The notes: a model not told the origin generated them from the sequence alone. 64,000 nt of DNA from CAZKBP01 sp964551015 (GCA_964551015.1 CAZKBP010000032.1:1-64000); one strand, 5' to 3'; counted from the stretch's first letter, positions 33,536 to 42,948 are shown. Numbers and translations: made by a program.

Positions 33536-34177
33536 ATGAAATTAAGAGAGAAAATTCTTAGCAAGGCGATTGAGCTCTTCAATGAGCAAGGAATACCCTC
33601 GACCTCACCCAATCAGATTGCTAGCGCATTGAATATCAGTACGGGTAACCTGACCTACCATTTCAAAACCAAAGCAATTTTAATCAAGGAAGTTTACGAG
33701 AAAATCGATGCCGAAACACGAGATTTTATCAAGCTAGAAGGCTACCTGACCCTAGATGATTTCAGGAAGATTATGCGGAATTTTCGGGATTTCATGGAGC
33801 AAAATAGTTTCTTCTTCCAAGATATGGCCTTTATCCTCCAGAATTATCCCGAGGTAGGTAAATTATACAGGGAAAGTAATCTCAAACGCTTCCGACAAGG
33901 ACGAATGCTCTTTGATTACTATATAGAAACGGGTAGGATGATCCCCGAAGAAGAAGGCATTAATTATGATTTTTTGATCCACAATATCTGGATGGTAGGT
34001 TGCTTCTGGAACACACAAAGCAAAGTCTTTACTTCTAGCACTCTATTTGAGAAACCCACGGATTTGGTGGATATGACTTGGTATATGATTCTGCCCTATT
34101 TGACCAAAAAAGGAAAAGAGGAGTACGGTCAGATTAATGATTTTTTGAAGAAAAAAACAAATGCCAGCAAAGTATAA
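33536..34177 (+). CDS. TetR-family transcriptional regulator
   Basis: This 213-residue repressor-type protein has an N-terminal HTH (REKILSKAIELFNEQG, then NQIASALNISTGNLTYHFKT, about residues 4-46). A helical ligand-binding domain follows, containing FRDFMEQNSFFFQDMAFILQ and a conserved YPEVGKLYRESN. The C-terminal part resembles TetR members annotated with fatty-acid or unknown ligands in Bacteroidota. The dyad at 33480-33497 suggests autoregulation. Similar dyads at 28873 and 31275 suggest a local regulon with the flavin-oxidoreductase remnant and the allene-oxide-cyclase-like gene. A decayed copy lies 2.2 kb upstream. The ligand is unknown; acyl-CoA would fit the context. Confidence 0.92.
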   Translation: MKLREKILSKAIELFNEQGIPSTSPNQIASALNISTGNLTYHFKTKAILIKEVYEKIDAETRDFIKLEGYLTLDDFRKIMRNFRDFMEQNSFFFQDMAFILQNYPEVGKLYRESNLKRFRQGRMLFDYYIETGRMIPEEEGINYDFLIHNIWMVGCFWNTQSKVFTSSTLFEKPTDLVDMTWYMILPYLTKKGKEEYGQINDFLKKKTNASKV

Positions 34178-34231
34178 AGTGAAGTTGTCTAAAATGTAGA
34201 CAACTTCATCCTCAAATCAATCCTAGCCAAC

Positions 34232-35524
34232 TTAGACTTGTACCCTCAAACCCCAAAAGTCGCGGGCTTCTTTGGCGAGTGCCTCTCGGTGACTCGGGTG
34301 GGCAATTTTGATTAGATTTTCTGCACTCTCGCGTAAACTCTTGGCATAGACATCGGCAATGCCAAATTCGGTAACCACGTAATGGATGTGGGCACGAGTC
34401 GTTACTACGCCTGCTCCAGGATTTAGCGTGGCACAAATCCGACTTTTCCCCTTGGAAGTTACAGACGGTAGGGCGATAATGGGCTTTCCTCCTTCCGAAA
34501 GCGAGGCTCCTCTGATATAATCCATTTGCCCTCCGATTCCTGAATAAATGCGAGTACCAATTGAATCAGCCGCCACCTGTCCCGTAATATCTACCTCGAT
34601 GGCACTGTTAATGGCGGTGGCCTTGGGGTTTTGGGAAATATTAGCAGTGCTATTCACATAGGCTACATCCAACAGGCTCACCAGTGGATTATCATCGATA
34701 AAATCGTATACTTTCTGGGTTCCCATCACGAAAGCCGAAATGATTTTTCCTTGGTTGATCTTTTTGTGTATGCCCGTAATCACGCCAGACTCTACCAGTG
34801 GGATTAAGCCATCAGAAAACATCTCCGTATGCACTCCCAGATTTTTATGATCTTTTAGGGCGGCTAAGGCTGCGTCTGGAATCACGCCGATACCAGCTTG
34901 GATGGTGGCTCCGTCTTCTACGAGGCTGGCTACAAAGTTTCCAATGGCCAAATCTGCTTCGGTTGGGGTGCTTGGCTCGAAAGAAGGTAGCGGATAATCT
35001 ACCTCTGTAACCCGATCAAAGACGCTAATATGTACATTGCCATCTCCGTGTACCCGAGGCATTTGGGGATTAATTTCAGCAATTTTAATACGAGCCATTT
35101 CTAAGCCCGCCAATGACATATCTACCGAAGGCCCCATGGAGCAAAACCCGTGCTTATCCGGGGGCGAAACTTGTACGAGGGCGACATCAAGTGGAACGAT
35201 TTTACGACGAAACACCTGAGGTATTTCGCTCAAGAATACCGGAATGTACTCTGCTCGTCCTTCTTGTACCGCCTTGCGGGTATTGCCTCCCACAAAGAAG
35301 GTTTTCACGTGGAAGTTTTCCTGCAATTCCGTGGCCGTGTAGGGGGCCTCTCCCGTCGTCAATAAATGGTAAATACAAACGCCCTGCAATTCGGAAGCCC
35401 GATTGGTCAGTGCTTGCACTAATTGTACGGGAGTAGAAGCTACACTATGGATAAAGACGTGGTGGCCAGATTCAACCAGTGCGACGGCGTCTTCGGGGCT
35501 GTGGGGTTTGTAGGTGTTAAGCAT
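34232..35524 (-). CDS. Acetyl-CoA hydrolase/CoA-transferase family protein
   Basis: This 430-residue family-I-like CoA-transferase of the 4-hydroxybutyrate/acetyl-CoA hydrolase type moves CoA between short acyl groups. Landmarks are VQVSPPDKHGFCSMGPSVDM, GATIQAGIGVIPDAALAAL (oxyanion and CoA pocket), VHTEMFSDGLIPLVESG with the expected catalytic Glu near residue 236, and THYVVTEFGIADVYAK-like (HYVVTEFGIADVYAKSLRE) at the C-terminus. Length is typical (about 430). It could recycle acetyl-, propionyl- or 4-hydroxybutyryl-CoA, and the exact pair is not readable. It is convergent with the tetR gene and lies alone on its strand. Confidence 0.93.
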   Translation of the reverse strand: MLNTYKPHSPEDAVALVESGHHVFIHSVASTPVQLVQALTNRASELQGVCIYHLLTTGEAPYTATELQENFHVKTFFVGGNTRKAVQEGRAEYIPVFLSEIPQVFRRKIVPLDVALVQVSPPDKHGFCSMGPSVDMSLAGLEMARIKIAEINPQMPRVHGDGNVHISVFDRVTEVDYPLPSFEPSTPTEADLAIGNFVASLVEDGATIQAGIGVIPDAALAALKDHKNLGVHTEMFSDGLIPLVESGVITGIHKKINQGKIISAFVMGTQKVYDFIDDNPLVSLLDVAYVNSTANISQNPKATAINSAIEVDITGQVAADSIGTRIYSGIGGQMDYIRGASLSEGGKPIIALPSVTSKGKSRICATLNPGAGVVTTRAHIHYVVTEFGIADVYAKSLRESAENLIKIAHPSHREALAKEARDFWGLRVQV

Positions 35525-35777
35525 GGCTTTTGGGTAGATTTGAATTTAGACTAATCTAGCAAATGATCACTATTTTGAGCTAAAATACTTAAAAAGTTTG
35601 ACAAGATTTAGGATTTAATGGAATCTTAGCCGGATTTGCCCAGCAGCATAAGCGATTACTCAGACGGCCTGGGCTTTTTGGGTGATGGCACTGGTTCTAA
35701 CCACCATGGGGTTCTTCAGTGCTTCCGGTGCAAGATCTGACGAGGCTTTAAGATAATAAGAAGAAGAGGTTGTGTTC
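35525..35777. other. Intergenic region with a short unassigned minus-strand frame
   Basis: This region contains the CoA-transferase promoter. On the minus strand an open frame without a clear start ends at 35660 with EALKNPMVVRTSAITQKAQAV. It reads like a protein C-terminus but I cannot assign it. It might be another gene stub. Confidence 0.3.
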
Positions 35778-35809
35778 AAAAAAAAAGTGCCAGATAAAAC
35801 ATCCAGCAC
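35778..35809 (-). terminator. Intrinsic terminator after the small acidic protein gene
   Basis: Read on the minus strand, gtgctggat pairs with atctggcac (two G-U pairs, 5-nt loop) and is followed by nine T residues. It sits 27 bp after the stop at 35837. Confidence 0.85.
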
Positions 35810-35836
35810 CTCGATAAATTCTTTCCCTAAAAAAAT

Positions 35837-36202
35837 TTAAGCTTCTCCTCCCTCTGCTTTCTCCTCTGTTCCCGCTTCGCCCTCTCCTTCGGCAGGTTCT
35901 TCTACTTTGGGTTTGATAAAAGGAGGAATCTGTGCCGATTTGCTTCTGAGAGCACCTCTCACCTCAACCTTAGTGAGTTTGACTTCTGATTTGCGATTGT
36001 TTTTTCTTTTTTCGTATTTCTGCTTGGAGATTTCCAAGACTTTATCTAATCCTTCTTTGATCTCGTCTTCGGAGTATTCTTCTAGCAATGCTGACTTGAT
36101 GTGTCTTTCCTTTTCAAGCTCCTGAATGGCACTATCGGCCACTTCGATGTTATTTTGTTTAAAAAAATTTAGAGCATAGTCTTTAATCTCTTCCTTATTC
36201 AT
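35837..36202 (-). CDS. Small charged protein of unknown function
   Basis: When started at MNKEEIKDYALNFF the protein has 121 residues; the frame extends 19 codons upstream but that part is unlike protein. The N-terminal half is helical and charged (VADSAIQELEKERHIKSALL, then EYSEDEIKEGLDKVLEISKQ). It is followed by a basic KYEKRKNNRKSE stretch and a low-complexity acidic tail (EEPAEGEGEAGTEEKAEGGEA). No signal or TM is seen. I do not recognise a family; the charge pattern is like nucleoid- or RNA-associated small proteins but that is only an impression. It has its own terminator. Confidence 0.65.
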   Translation of the reverse strand: MNKEEIKDYALNFFKQNNIEVADSAIQELEKERHIKSALLEEYSEDEIKEGLDKVLEISKQKYEKRKNNRKSEVKLTKVEVRGALRSKSAQIPPFIKPKVEEPAEGEGEAGTEEKAEGGEA

Positions 36203-36340
36203 AATCGTGCGTGTACTATTTAGATGAAAGATTCTGCAAAAGAACAACAGTTCTTTCAAGTTTACAAGTCAAACCTTCGAAATATCCACCACGAGAGAGA
36301 ACAGCGTTGGTTTGATGGACAAAATTTGGATGAAATAGTC

Positions 36341-36380
36341 AAAAAGAAAAGCCCTCGCGATCAAGTCACGAGAGCTTTTC
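36341..36380 (-). terminator. Intrinsic terminator after the fasciclin gene
   Basis: On the minus strand aaaagctctcg pairs with cgagggctttt (one mismatch) around a short loop. A CTTTTT tail follows. It lies 31 bp after the fasciclin stop. Confidence 0.8.
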
Positions 36381-36410
36381 TACTTACATATTTTCTGAGA
36401 GAATGATTTT

Positions 36411-37004
36411 CTATATATCAGGCATCAAGACTTGGTCAATAATGTGAATGATGCCACTCTTGGTACGAATGTCTTTCTGGACAATGAAGGCTTTTTGGTT
36501 AATCTGTATTTTATCTTGACCCGAAAACTTCAACTCTTGCCCCTGCTCTGTGGATATGGTAGGATATTTTTCCAGATCTTTACTGGTAATTTCACCTTTT
36601 ACGAGGTGAAAATTGAGAATACCCTTTTTGATTCCCGGTGTAGCGTTGCGAAGAGAATCTGTGGCTTGATTTTTTTGAGCAAAAGCCTCATTACTGGGCG
36701 CAAAAATAGTATAAGTTCCTAATTTAAGCGAATCCATGAGTCTTTCGCTATCCAGATACTTGGCTAGACTATCGAGGCTTTCTTCAATTAAGATTACTTC
36801 CCAAGTGTCTAATTGGTCGGTAGGTTTGGTTTGATCTACCTCTCGGATTTCTTCTTGCAGGGGTTCATTGTCATTATAATCAGCTTTTGGGGGCGGATTG
36901 TTAAAGCCTGTGGTTTCATCTTGATCGGTTACTCCGCAGCGAGCCATGGCTAATAAAAAATAAAAAACGGCTGTTATTTGCCAAATGGACTTTAGGTATT
37001 TCAT
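36411..37004 (-). CDS. Fasciclin (FAS1) domain protein, probably surface-associated
   Basis: These 197 residues carry a signal sequence whose cysteine at position 23 (LAMARC) could be lipidated, although Arg at -1 is unusual. After a Pro/Asn/Glu-rich spacer (30-65) comes one FAS1 domain: LDSERLMDSLKLGTYTIFAPSNEAF, ILNFHLVKGEITSKDL and the closing GIIHIIDQVLMP. FAS1 domains mediate adhesion or protein-protein contacts at the cell surface. The BON-domain gene starts the transcript 8 bp upstream, and a terminator follows, so the two form an envelope-related pair. Confidence 0.92.
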   Translation of the reverse strand: MKYLKSIWQITAVFYFLLAMARCGVTDQDETTGFNNPPPKADYNDNEPLQEEIREVDQTKPTDQLDTWEVILIEESLDSLAKYLDSERLMDSLKLGTYTIFAPSNEAFAQKNQATDSLRNATPGIKKGILNFHLVKGEITSKDLEKYPTISTEQGQELKFSGQDKIQINQKAFIVQKDIRTKSGIIHIIDQVLMPDI

Positions 37005-37012
37005 GAGTTTGT

Positions 37013-38230
37013 TTAGTTTGTTTCTTGAGTGGATATGGTTAATTGATTCTCTACTTCTTTGGCTCCGCCTTGATAGGCATTCATTTCGGCACTTCTTTTG
37101 GCAGAACGTGACCCTACGACTCCCGACAAGATAGCTTTGCCATTGTCTACTCTTACCACAATCTTCTCTGCATTTACGTAGGGAGATAGTTGTAATTGCT
37201 TTTCTATCTGGGTTTTGGTTTCTTGGTCTTGACTTTTTTGGCTGTACAATGCCTCGAAGTCAGGCTGATTTTGGGGAATCTCTTGCTGACCCAGAGCATC
37301 TTCCTCAAAATCAGGAGCCAAGGATTCGTCGGTGAGGATGTGATCGATTATTTCTTTGACGCCTTCGATACCAGAAATTACCTCAAAGGCTTTTTCTTTC
37401 TCAAAAGACGGATCTACCACGCCATTTAGACTTACTACTCCATTTTCTACCTCAGCTCTAATCTCGAAAGGCGCTAAATAAGCGTGATGATTCAGCATGT
37501 AGGTAACTTTCTGGAGTAAAGAGCTATCTTGAGTCATCACGTTTGGTGACACGCGGATAAGATTGAGGACAGTCCAAACGCCCTCGGTATCTTCTGCTTT
37601 TTGCTGGGCGACTTGCTTGGCCAGTAATTTCTCTACCTGACCATATAAGACTACTTTCCCGTGGCTGACGATCAAATCCAGATGGGTGTAATTAACGCGA
37701 GGGTCAGTAGTCAATTTTATCGTGATAGCCTGTTCGATTTCCTTGTCGGTGGGGTTGAGAGCACTGGCTGCTTGTCCTGCCGAGTAAGAAGGCTGAATCA
37801 CTTTTAATTCTCTTGCAGAAACTTTTTGGACACCCGCTACCTGCACATCGTGGATGATAATTTTTCTTTCCAAATCATCGGCCACCACTCCCGAAAGATA
37901 CACGATTCCATTTTTGACTTGGAATGTAAATAATTCTTGATCTACCAGCAGGTCTGAGCGCAGCACCTGCTTGATCTCATAGGCAATTTCTGCATCAGAT
38001 CTTGCTGGGGAATGATAGAGGTCACCAGCATAGATGTCTGCTAATAACTTGGTAGAATCGTCTGTATTGCTTGGTAAAGAATGGACGGATGTTAGATAAA
38101 AATGGAAATCATTTTCAGCTTCTCGCTGGGCTTCTGCTCGATTGAATACCATCAATACTAGTAAAAGCATTAATGAGAAAATCCATAGAAAATACTTCAA
38201 TTTATCTTGAGAATTATTTCTCTTCATCAT
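37013..38230 (-). CDS. Secreted protein with multiple BON domains
   Basis: With the start at MMKRNNSQDK there are 405 residues and a signal peptide (FLWIFSLMLLLVLMVFNRAEAQ region). The 35 codons upstream are probably untranslated. Four BON-type repeats follow, each a short alpha-beta unit ending in a glycine-rich turn: FQVKNGIVYLSGVVADDLER, LDLIVSHGKVVLYGQVEKLL, IRAEVENGVVSLNGVVDPSF and IVVRVDNGKAILSGVVGSRS. BON domains bind membranes or phospholipids and stabilise the envelope, as in OsmY-type stress proteins. It lies 8 bp upstream of the fasciclin gene in one operon, which suggests a shared envelope role. Confidence 0.9.
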   Translation of the reverse strand: MMKRNNSQDKLKYFLWIFSLMLLLVLMVFNRAEAQREAENDFHFYLTSVHSLPSNTDDSTKLLADIYAGDLYHSPARSDAEIAYEIKQVLRSDLLVDQELFTFQVKNGIVYLSGVVADDLERKIIIHDVQVAGVQKVSARELKVIQPSYSAGQAASALNPTDKEIEQAITIKLTTDPRVNYTHLDLIVSHGKVVLYGQVEKLLAKQVAQQKAEDTEGVWTVLNLIRVSPNVMTQDSSLLQKVTYMLNHHAYLAPFEIRAEVENGVVSLNGVVDPSFEKEKAFEVISGIEGVKEIIDHILTDESLAPDFEEDALGQQEIPQNQPDFEALYSQKSQDQETKTQIEKQLQLSPYVNAEKIVVRVDNGKAILSGVVGSRSAKRSAEMNAYQGGAKEVENQLTISTQETN

Positions 38231-38689
38231 TTTTGTTCTGTCAGGTGAAAAAATATCTTTAAAAAATTTAGCTTGAAATCCTGATCTCGGGTTGCGTGAT
38301 GTCTTTTCTGGGCTGTGTAGAACTATGGTGAACACAGCAACCGTCTGCGACGAATTTCAATACACATAAATAAGAGAAATAACAGTACCATATCTTATCA
38401 TAAACAGGTAAGAACGGTATCTAACTTACTGATTTTCAAGCATTTCCTTTATAAGAAAAAGAGGAGAAGTGGCAGAGAAATCTTAGGATTTTGAGAATTT
38501 GCTTCTACATTTTGTGGAAAAAACACCAAGCCTTGTTAAATATCTCAGCTCGATGGCATAGACTGACCTGATGGCTAACTATTGATTGTCAAGTGTTTAT
38601 CGGAGAAAGGAGGCCAAAGTCCAAGATCGGCATCCATTTGGAGACTATTAATATTATAATACAAATTATTACATAAATCTCACTGAACT
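38231..38689. other. Divergent intergenic region
   Basis: It lies between the minus-strand BON gene and a plus-strand small gene, so it should hold two promoters. It includes the untranslated upstream extension of the BON frame. No RNA gene or strong palindrome was found. Confidence 0.5.
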
Positions 38690-39004
38690 ATGCAACAACA
38701 TCATTTGAAGCCCTTATCACAAGTAATGAAGGATTGGAAAGAACAAGGTTATACGACTGATTTTATTTTCAAGCAAGGACGTTTGCAATCTATGGGGGGA
38801 GAAAAAACTTATCCACCCCAAGAAGTAACCGTTGTGGCTGAGTACCGTTTCGAGGGAGAAAGCAATCCTGCTGACTCTTCTATTCTCCGGGTCATTCATT
38901 GCCAAGACGATACGAAGGGTTTGATTTCTAATGCTTATGGAGCAGAGGCCGACGTAGAGACGGAAGAATTCTTCCAGCAAATTCCCTCTCCACAGCCAAA
39001 ATAA
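38690..39004 (+). CDS. Small conserved Bacteroidota protein (often mis-named phosphoribosylpyrophosphate synthetase)
   Basis: This 104-residue soluble protein has the layout of a short family common in Bacteroidota. A helical start (PLSQVMKDWKEQGYTTDF) is followed by YPPQEVTVVAEYRFEGESNP, ADSSILRVIHC and GLISNAYGAEADVETEEFF. Databases frequently carry the misnomer phosphoribosylpyrophosphate synthetase for it, but no PRPP-synthase motif is present. Function is unknown. The stop is one base from the convergent stop of the exchanger gene. Confidence 0.82.
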   Translation: MQQHHLKPLSQVMKDWKEQGYTTDFIFKQGRLQSMGGEKTYPPQEVTVVAEYRFEGESNPADSSILRVIHCQDDTKGLISNAYGAEADVETEEFFQQIPSPQPK

Positions 39005-39005
39005 A

Positions 39006-40028
39006 TTAGAGAGGAAGTAATTGGGTCAGGCGATAGGTTTCTGTAAACATCCAAGCGATGAACAATAGGTAAATACCTAACAGAAGCCAACAGTCCGCCC
39101 GATTGAGGCAAAGCCTGATTCGCAGAATAACGAATAAGACCAATGTAACCACTAGCAAAAATCCCATCAAAGGAGCCGCCACACTGAAGTTAATAATGGC
39201 TGAACCTGTTAGCAAAATTCCCACGGGAATCGCCACTAGCAAGTCAAATACATTGCTTCCGATTACATTGCCCAGACTGATTTCGCCTTCTTGCTTGATG
39301 GCTACTTTTACACTTACAAAAGTATCGGGAATACTCGTACCAATTGCTACCACGGTAATTCCCCAAAGGAAGCTAGGAGTTTGAAAAAAATCTCCCAGCC
39401 AAATGGCAGACCTGATGAGACCCTCCACCCCAATTACAATCACGGCCAAGCTAAAAGTTAAATTCAGCCATTCCTTCCAAGCCTTGATATTTGATGTGAC
39501 TTCTGGCTGATGAGTTCTTTGGTGATCTCTTAGTTCTTGATACTGAATGAATAGGTAAAGGCCATAGAAAATCATCGGAATGAGGGCTAAATTACGATTT
39601 ACTTCTCCTTTTAGGTAAGTCCCTTCAACTGGATAGTACGTCACGGCCAAAGCAAAACACACGATCAACACCAACACAGAAATGAGGTAGAACTGCGTAT
39701 CTCGATACACGAGATTAATTGTACATACTAGGCTTCCGCCAATAATACCCGATAAGGCAGGAATCACGAGAATATTGAAAATAGCTGAACCGACGATTAC
39801 CGAAACTCCCAGATCAAATTTGTCGTGTAGGAGCGTGGAAAGTACCGAGCTGGCAAGTTCAGGAAAGCTAGAACCCACCGCGGTAATAATTGTTCCTTGA
39901 AAAATTGGAGAAAGATTATAATACTGAGCCAAACGCGTGGAAGAGGACTCCAGCAAATCACTTCCTACCCACGTGATCGCGATAGACACTCCAATAACGA
40001 GTATACAAATGAAGAAGGAGCTGAACAC
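39006..40028 (-). CDS. Sodium/calcium exchanger family antiporter (CaCA)
   Basis: This 340-residue inner-membrane protein has about ten TM helices in two homologous halves. The alpha-repeats carry AVGSSFPELASSV (near 51-63) and VAIGTSIPDTFVSVKVA (near 227-243). A hydrophilic loop about 160-185 (QELRDHQRTHQ) splits them, as in YrbG-like exchangers. It exports Ca2+ or another divalent cation in exchange for Na+ or H+. Asp replaces Glu in the second repeat (PDTF rather than PE), a substitution that may change ion choice. The start codon is GTG. It is convergent, with stops almost touching, with the preceding small gene. Confidence 0.9.
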   Translation of the reverse strand: MFSSFFICILVIGVSIAITWVGSDLLESSSTRLAQYYNLSPIFQGTIITAVGSSFPELASSVLSTLLHDKFDLGVSVIVGSAIFNILVIPALSGIIGGSLVCTINLVYRDTQFYLISVLVLIVCFALAVTYYPVEGTYLKGEVNRNLALIPMIFYGLYLFIQYQELRDHQRTHQPEVTSNIKAWKEWLNLTFSLAVIVIGVEGLIRSAIWLGDFFQTPSFLWGITVVAIGTSIPDTFVSVKVAIKQEGEISLGNVIGSNVFDLLVAIPVGILLTGSAIINFSVAAPLMGFLLVVTLVLFVILRIRLCLNRADCWLLLGIYLLFIAWMFTETYRLTQLLPL

Positions 40029-40200
40029 TTAGCCTGTTGATAAATTTAATTCCCTAACCAACGATCGTATTTTGAAAGACAAAGAACTGACTTAAATTTT
40101 ATATGAATCAGTCTACCAAATAAATCATTTATCCTTGTTTTGCCAAACAAAGGCTAAGATAAAGTCTATAAATCTATCAACAAGTGCAGGCGGGCTCTGT

Positions 40201-41664
40201 CTAGCTATCTAGTAGTGCTTGCAAAGCTTTGCGTAAGCCCTTTTGCTCGATCTCCAGTAAGTGTCTGTAGACAGATTCGGTTAAGTCAGGAATATTATTC
40301 ATATTAATTTCCCACCTACGGCGATACACCAGCACTTTTTCTACCAACCTTCTCAGCGAGGGTGGAGTGCCATCATAGTCATACCACACTTCTTTGAAAA
40401 GCTCTAAGATATGATCCTCATCATCTAGGCAGATGACTTCGCCACTCCGTTCTCCTTGATAAAATTTAATATAAGTCGCTAGCGAAAACGCCAAGCACTG
40501 AGGTACGGCTTGTTTTTTTTGTTGGTATTCTACAATGGAGGGCTTAATCCGCTCATCAAACTTTTGCATGGCGTTGCAGGTCATATCGATCAGATTGTGC
40601 CTCAGGGAAGGATTATTCAAGCGTTCAATGACCTCATTACCAAAGTTTGCCAGCTCTTTTGCATCTCCATCGAGGCTGGGAATAATTTCTTGGTGCACCA
40701 TTCTCTCGATGAAGGCGTGCAGAGCTTCGTGCTCTACGGCTTCGTGAATTTGGTTCATTCCGTACAAATAAGCAATGGGAGCCACGGCGGTTCTCGTGCC
40801 CATGAGGAGGCGCATTTTCCGCTGGTAATAAGGAGCAAGGTCATCCGTGAATAAGACATTGAGTCCAGCCTTTTCGGCAGGAAATTCTTTTTTAACTCCT
40901 TTGGGTGCCTCGATGACCCAAAGATGAAAATGTTCGGCTTCCACCATGAGGTTATCTCGGTAGCCTAGTTCTTTCCAGAGCATAGAGGCTCTTTCTTGAG
41001 GAAACCCAGGCGCAAAACGATCTACCAGCGTGTTGCAAAAGACATTGGCCTGTTCTATCCAAGTCAAGAAGTCTTGCCCAAGATGCCAATTGTGGATGTA
41101 AGTCTGGACAATTTTCTTAAGACGGTCTCCATTCCGGTCAATCACTTCACAGGGGATCACGATCATTCCTTTTTTCTTATTCCCTTTGACGCTTTTGAAA
41201 CGCTCATACAGCCAAACGGTTAGCTTGGCAGGAAAGCTATTAGGAGGTTGGTCGCTTAACTGATCTTTTTCATCATAAGCAATGCCTGCTTCGGTGGTGT
41301 TAGAAATGATGAAACGCATTTGAGGGTTCTTAGCACTCTCTACAAAAGCTTCATAATCTCGATAAGGGTTGATACCACGATTGACACATTGAACGAGACT
41401 TGATTCGCTGACTACCTTTTTACCTTTGACTCCACTCAGACAAATGGTAAACAAACCCTCTTGTTGGTTAAGGATGTCTACTTTTCCCTCTGGAACAGGT
41501 TGGATGACTACTATTTGACTTTTGAAGTCTGCCTTTTGGTTCATCTGCTCCACCATCCAATCGGCAAAGGCTCTGATGAAGTTACCCTCTCCAAATTGCA
41601 CTATTGTTTCTGGGTATTCATGAGCGTCTTTAATTTGATCACGCTGGATTAAGTTATCTGCCAT
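40201..41664 (-). CDS. Tagaturonate-reductase-like (UxaB) long-chain dehydrogenase with altered catalytic motif
   Basis: This 487-residue protein is in the mannitol dehydrogenase superfamily. The NAD-binding start VQFGEGNFIRAFADWMVEQM, the FIISNTTEAGIAYD block and VIDRNGDRLKKIV mark altronate oxidoreductase/tagaturonate reductase, which interconverts D-altronate and D-tagaturonate in hexuronate breakdown. Long-chain dehydrogenases use a K-x4-N-x2-H catalytic motif. Here the aligned segment KMRLLMGTRT has K283 but Met at 288 and Arg at 291. Loss of both Asn and His would impair or redirect catalysis. No other hexuronate gene (uxaA, uxaC) is nearby. The divergent AraC gene may regulate it. Family is sure; activity is doubtful. 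Confidence 0.85.
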   Translation of the reverse strand: MADNLIQRDQIKDAHEYPETIVQFGEGNFIRAFADWMVEQMNQKADFKSQIVVIQPVPEGKVDILNQQEGLFTICLSGVKGKKVVSESSLVQCVNRGINPYRDYEAFVESAKNPQMRFIISNTTEAGIAYDEKDQLSDQPPNSFPAKLTVWLYERFKSVKGNKKKGMIVIPCEVIDRNGDRLKKIVQTYIHNWHLGQDFLTWIEQANVFCNTLVDRFAPGFPQERASMLWKELGYRDNLMVEAEHFHLWVIEAPKGVKKEFPAEKAGLNVLFTDDLAPYYQRKMRLLMGTRTAVAPIAYLYGMNQIHEAVEHEALHAFIERMVHQEIIPSLDGDAKELANFGNEVIERLNNPSLRHNLIDMTCNAMQKFDERIKPSIVEYQQKKQAVPQCLAFSLATYIKFYQGERSGEVICLDDEDHILELFKEVWYDYDGTPPSLRRLVEKVLVYRRRWEINMNNIPDLTESVYRHLLEIEQKGLRKALQALLDS

Positions 41665-42060
41665 AATTTTGTCGCCTAATCGTTTATTTGATGTTTTGGA
41701 ATACGATTATAGGACATAGATTTGGAGATTACAAGTTTAATCTTCTTAGCAAAGCATTTTTATGAAATTCTTGTTCATTCTTTTTGGAAGCTTTTTTTGA
41801 TTCCTGAACAGAAAGAGTGTAGCTTTTATTTTTATAGAATTATACCAATTCATATCCTGAATGCCTACACGATGGGTTCTCATTCGAAGGCAAAATAAAC
41901 TATTCTGTGGACGGTCATACGTGGACTAGTATGCAAGCATTCAAAGGATGAATGAGTCATGAAGCATTGGCTCTTCTAAGGGATTTTCTCGGGCAGCGAA
42001 GTGCGCAAAAATCTTTGTGTATTTTTGGAAAGGCTTGGGTAAAATAAACGATTGTTAAAA
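41665..42060. other. Divergent promoter region
   Basis: It separates the tagaturonate-reductase-like gene from the AraC gene. It is A/T-rich, with no open frame or strong dyad that I can point to. Binding sites of the AraC protein would be expected here. Confidence 0.5.
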
Positions 42061-42948
42061 ATGTACAAACCAACACACTTCATGCACATCAATGAATTAT
42101 TCGAGGCCACGGGTACGTCATCCAGAACGGATATGGATGATTTTTTTATTGCCCGCTTTGAGGACTTGCATCGAGCGGTCGCGCGTGAAATGCCTCCTTA
42201 TCGTAAGGATTTTTATCAGATTTCCTTAGTATGTTCTTCAGAAGCCTCCTCAGTTACTATTGACCAGCAGCAAAGTCAGTTGAGAGAGCATACCCTGTAC
42301 TTTCTTTCCCCCCATCATATTCTTTCTTGGCAGGCTGATAGCACGATTCAGGGTTTCGTTGTATATTTTAAGGAAGAATTCTTGATTTTTTTTCAAGGAA
42401 GTATACCTCAAACTTTTTCATTTTTTGACCTCACTCAGGAGAATATTTTATCTTTAAACAAAAATCAGCTACAAGATCTGAGCTTTGAGTTTGAAAAGTT
42501 GGAGTCAGAATATCAAAGGGATCATCCTTATCGGGTACAAATTCTCCAATCAGCTCTATTATCTTTACTTTATAAGGTAAAAGCTTTACAGGAACCCAAA
42601 CTGACACAACAGGAAGGGCTTTCCCGCAAGCAAGAACTAGCTTTTAGATTTCAAAACCTTGTGCGCAACCGTTTTATCGAGTACAAGCAGGTCAAGCAAT
42701 ACGCTGATTATTTATCGGTCTCGGCCACCTATCTCAATGAAATTGTCAAAAAAATAACAGGCAAAACGGCCAAGCAACTGATCAATGAAACTATTATTTA
42801 TGCCGCTAAGAATCAACTCATTTATAGCTCGAATAGCGTGTCTGAGGTGGCTTATCGTCTCGGGTTTGAGGAACCTACCCACTTCGTTCGCTTCTTTAAA
42901 GCTCAGACCCGACAAACCCCTAAAGCTTATCGAGACGAACAGTTATGA
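42061..42948 (+). CDS. AraC-family regulator with cupin-like sensor domain
   Basis: This protein has 295 residues from the ATG; a TTG nine bases upstream is less likely. The N-terminal half (PYRKDFYQISLVCSSEASSV, then LREHTLYFLSPHHILSW) is a typical AraC cupin ligand-binding domain. The C-terminal two-HTH domain contains VKQYADYLSVSATYLNEIVK and VSEVAYRLGFEEPTHFVRFF and ends with TRQTPKAYR. It probably senses a small molecule, perhaps a sugar or sugar acid given the divergent dehydrogenase gene. It overlaps nothing downstream, and the next lipoprotein starts 107 bp later. Confidence 0.9.
   Translation: MYKPTHFMHINELFEATGTSSRTDMDDFFIARFEDLHRAVAREMPPYRKDFYQISLVCSSEASSVTIDQQQSQLREHTLYFLSPHHILSWQADSTIQGFVVYFKEEFLIFFQGSIPQTFSFFDLTQENILSLNKNQLQDLSFEFEKLESEYQRDHPYRVQILQSALLSLLYKVKALQEPKLTQQEGLSRKQELAFRFQNLVRNRFIEYKQVKQYADYLSVSATYLNEIVKKITGKTAKQLINETIIYAAKNQLIYSSNSVSEVAYRLGFEEPTHFVRFFKAQTRQTPKAYRDEQL

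Noticed and set aside
36224..36406. 60-codon plus-strand frame
   Set aside because: It runs through the terminator hairpin at 36341-36380 and opposite the 5' end of the small charged protein gene; its composition is not protein-like.
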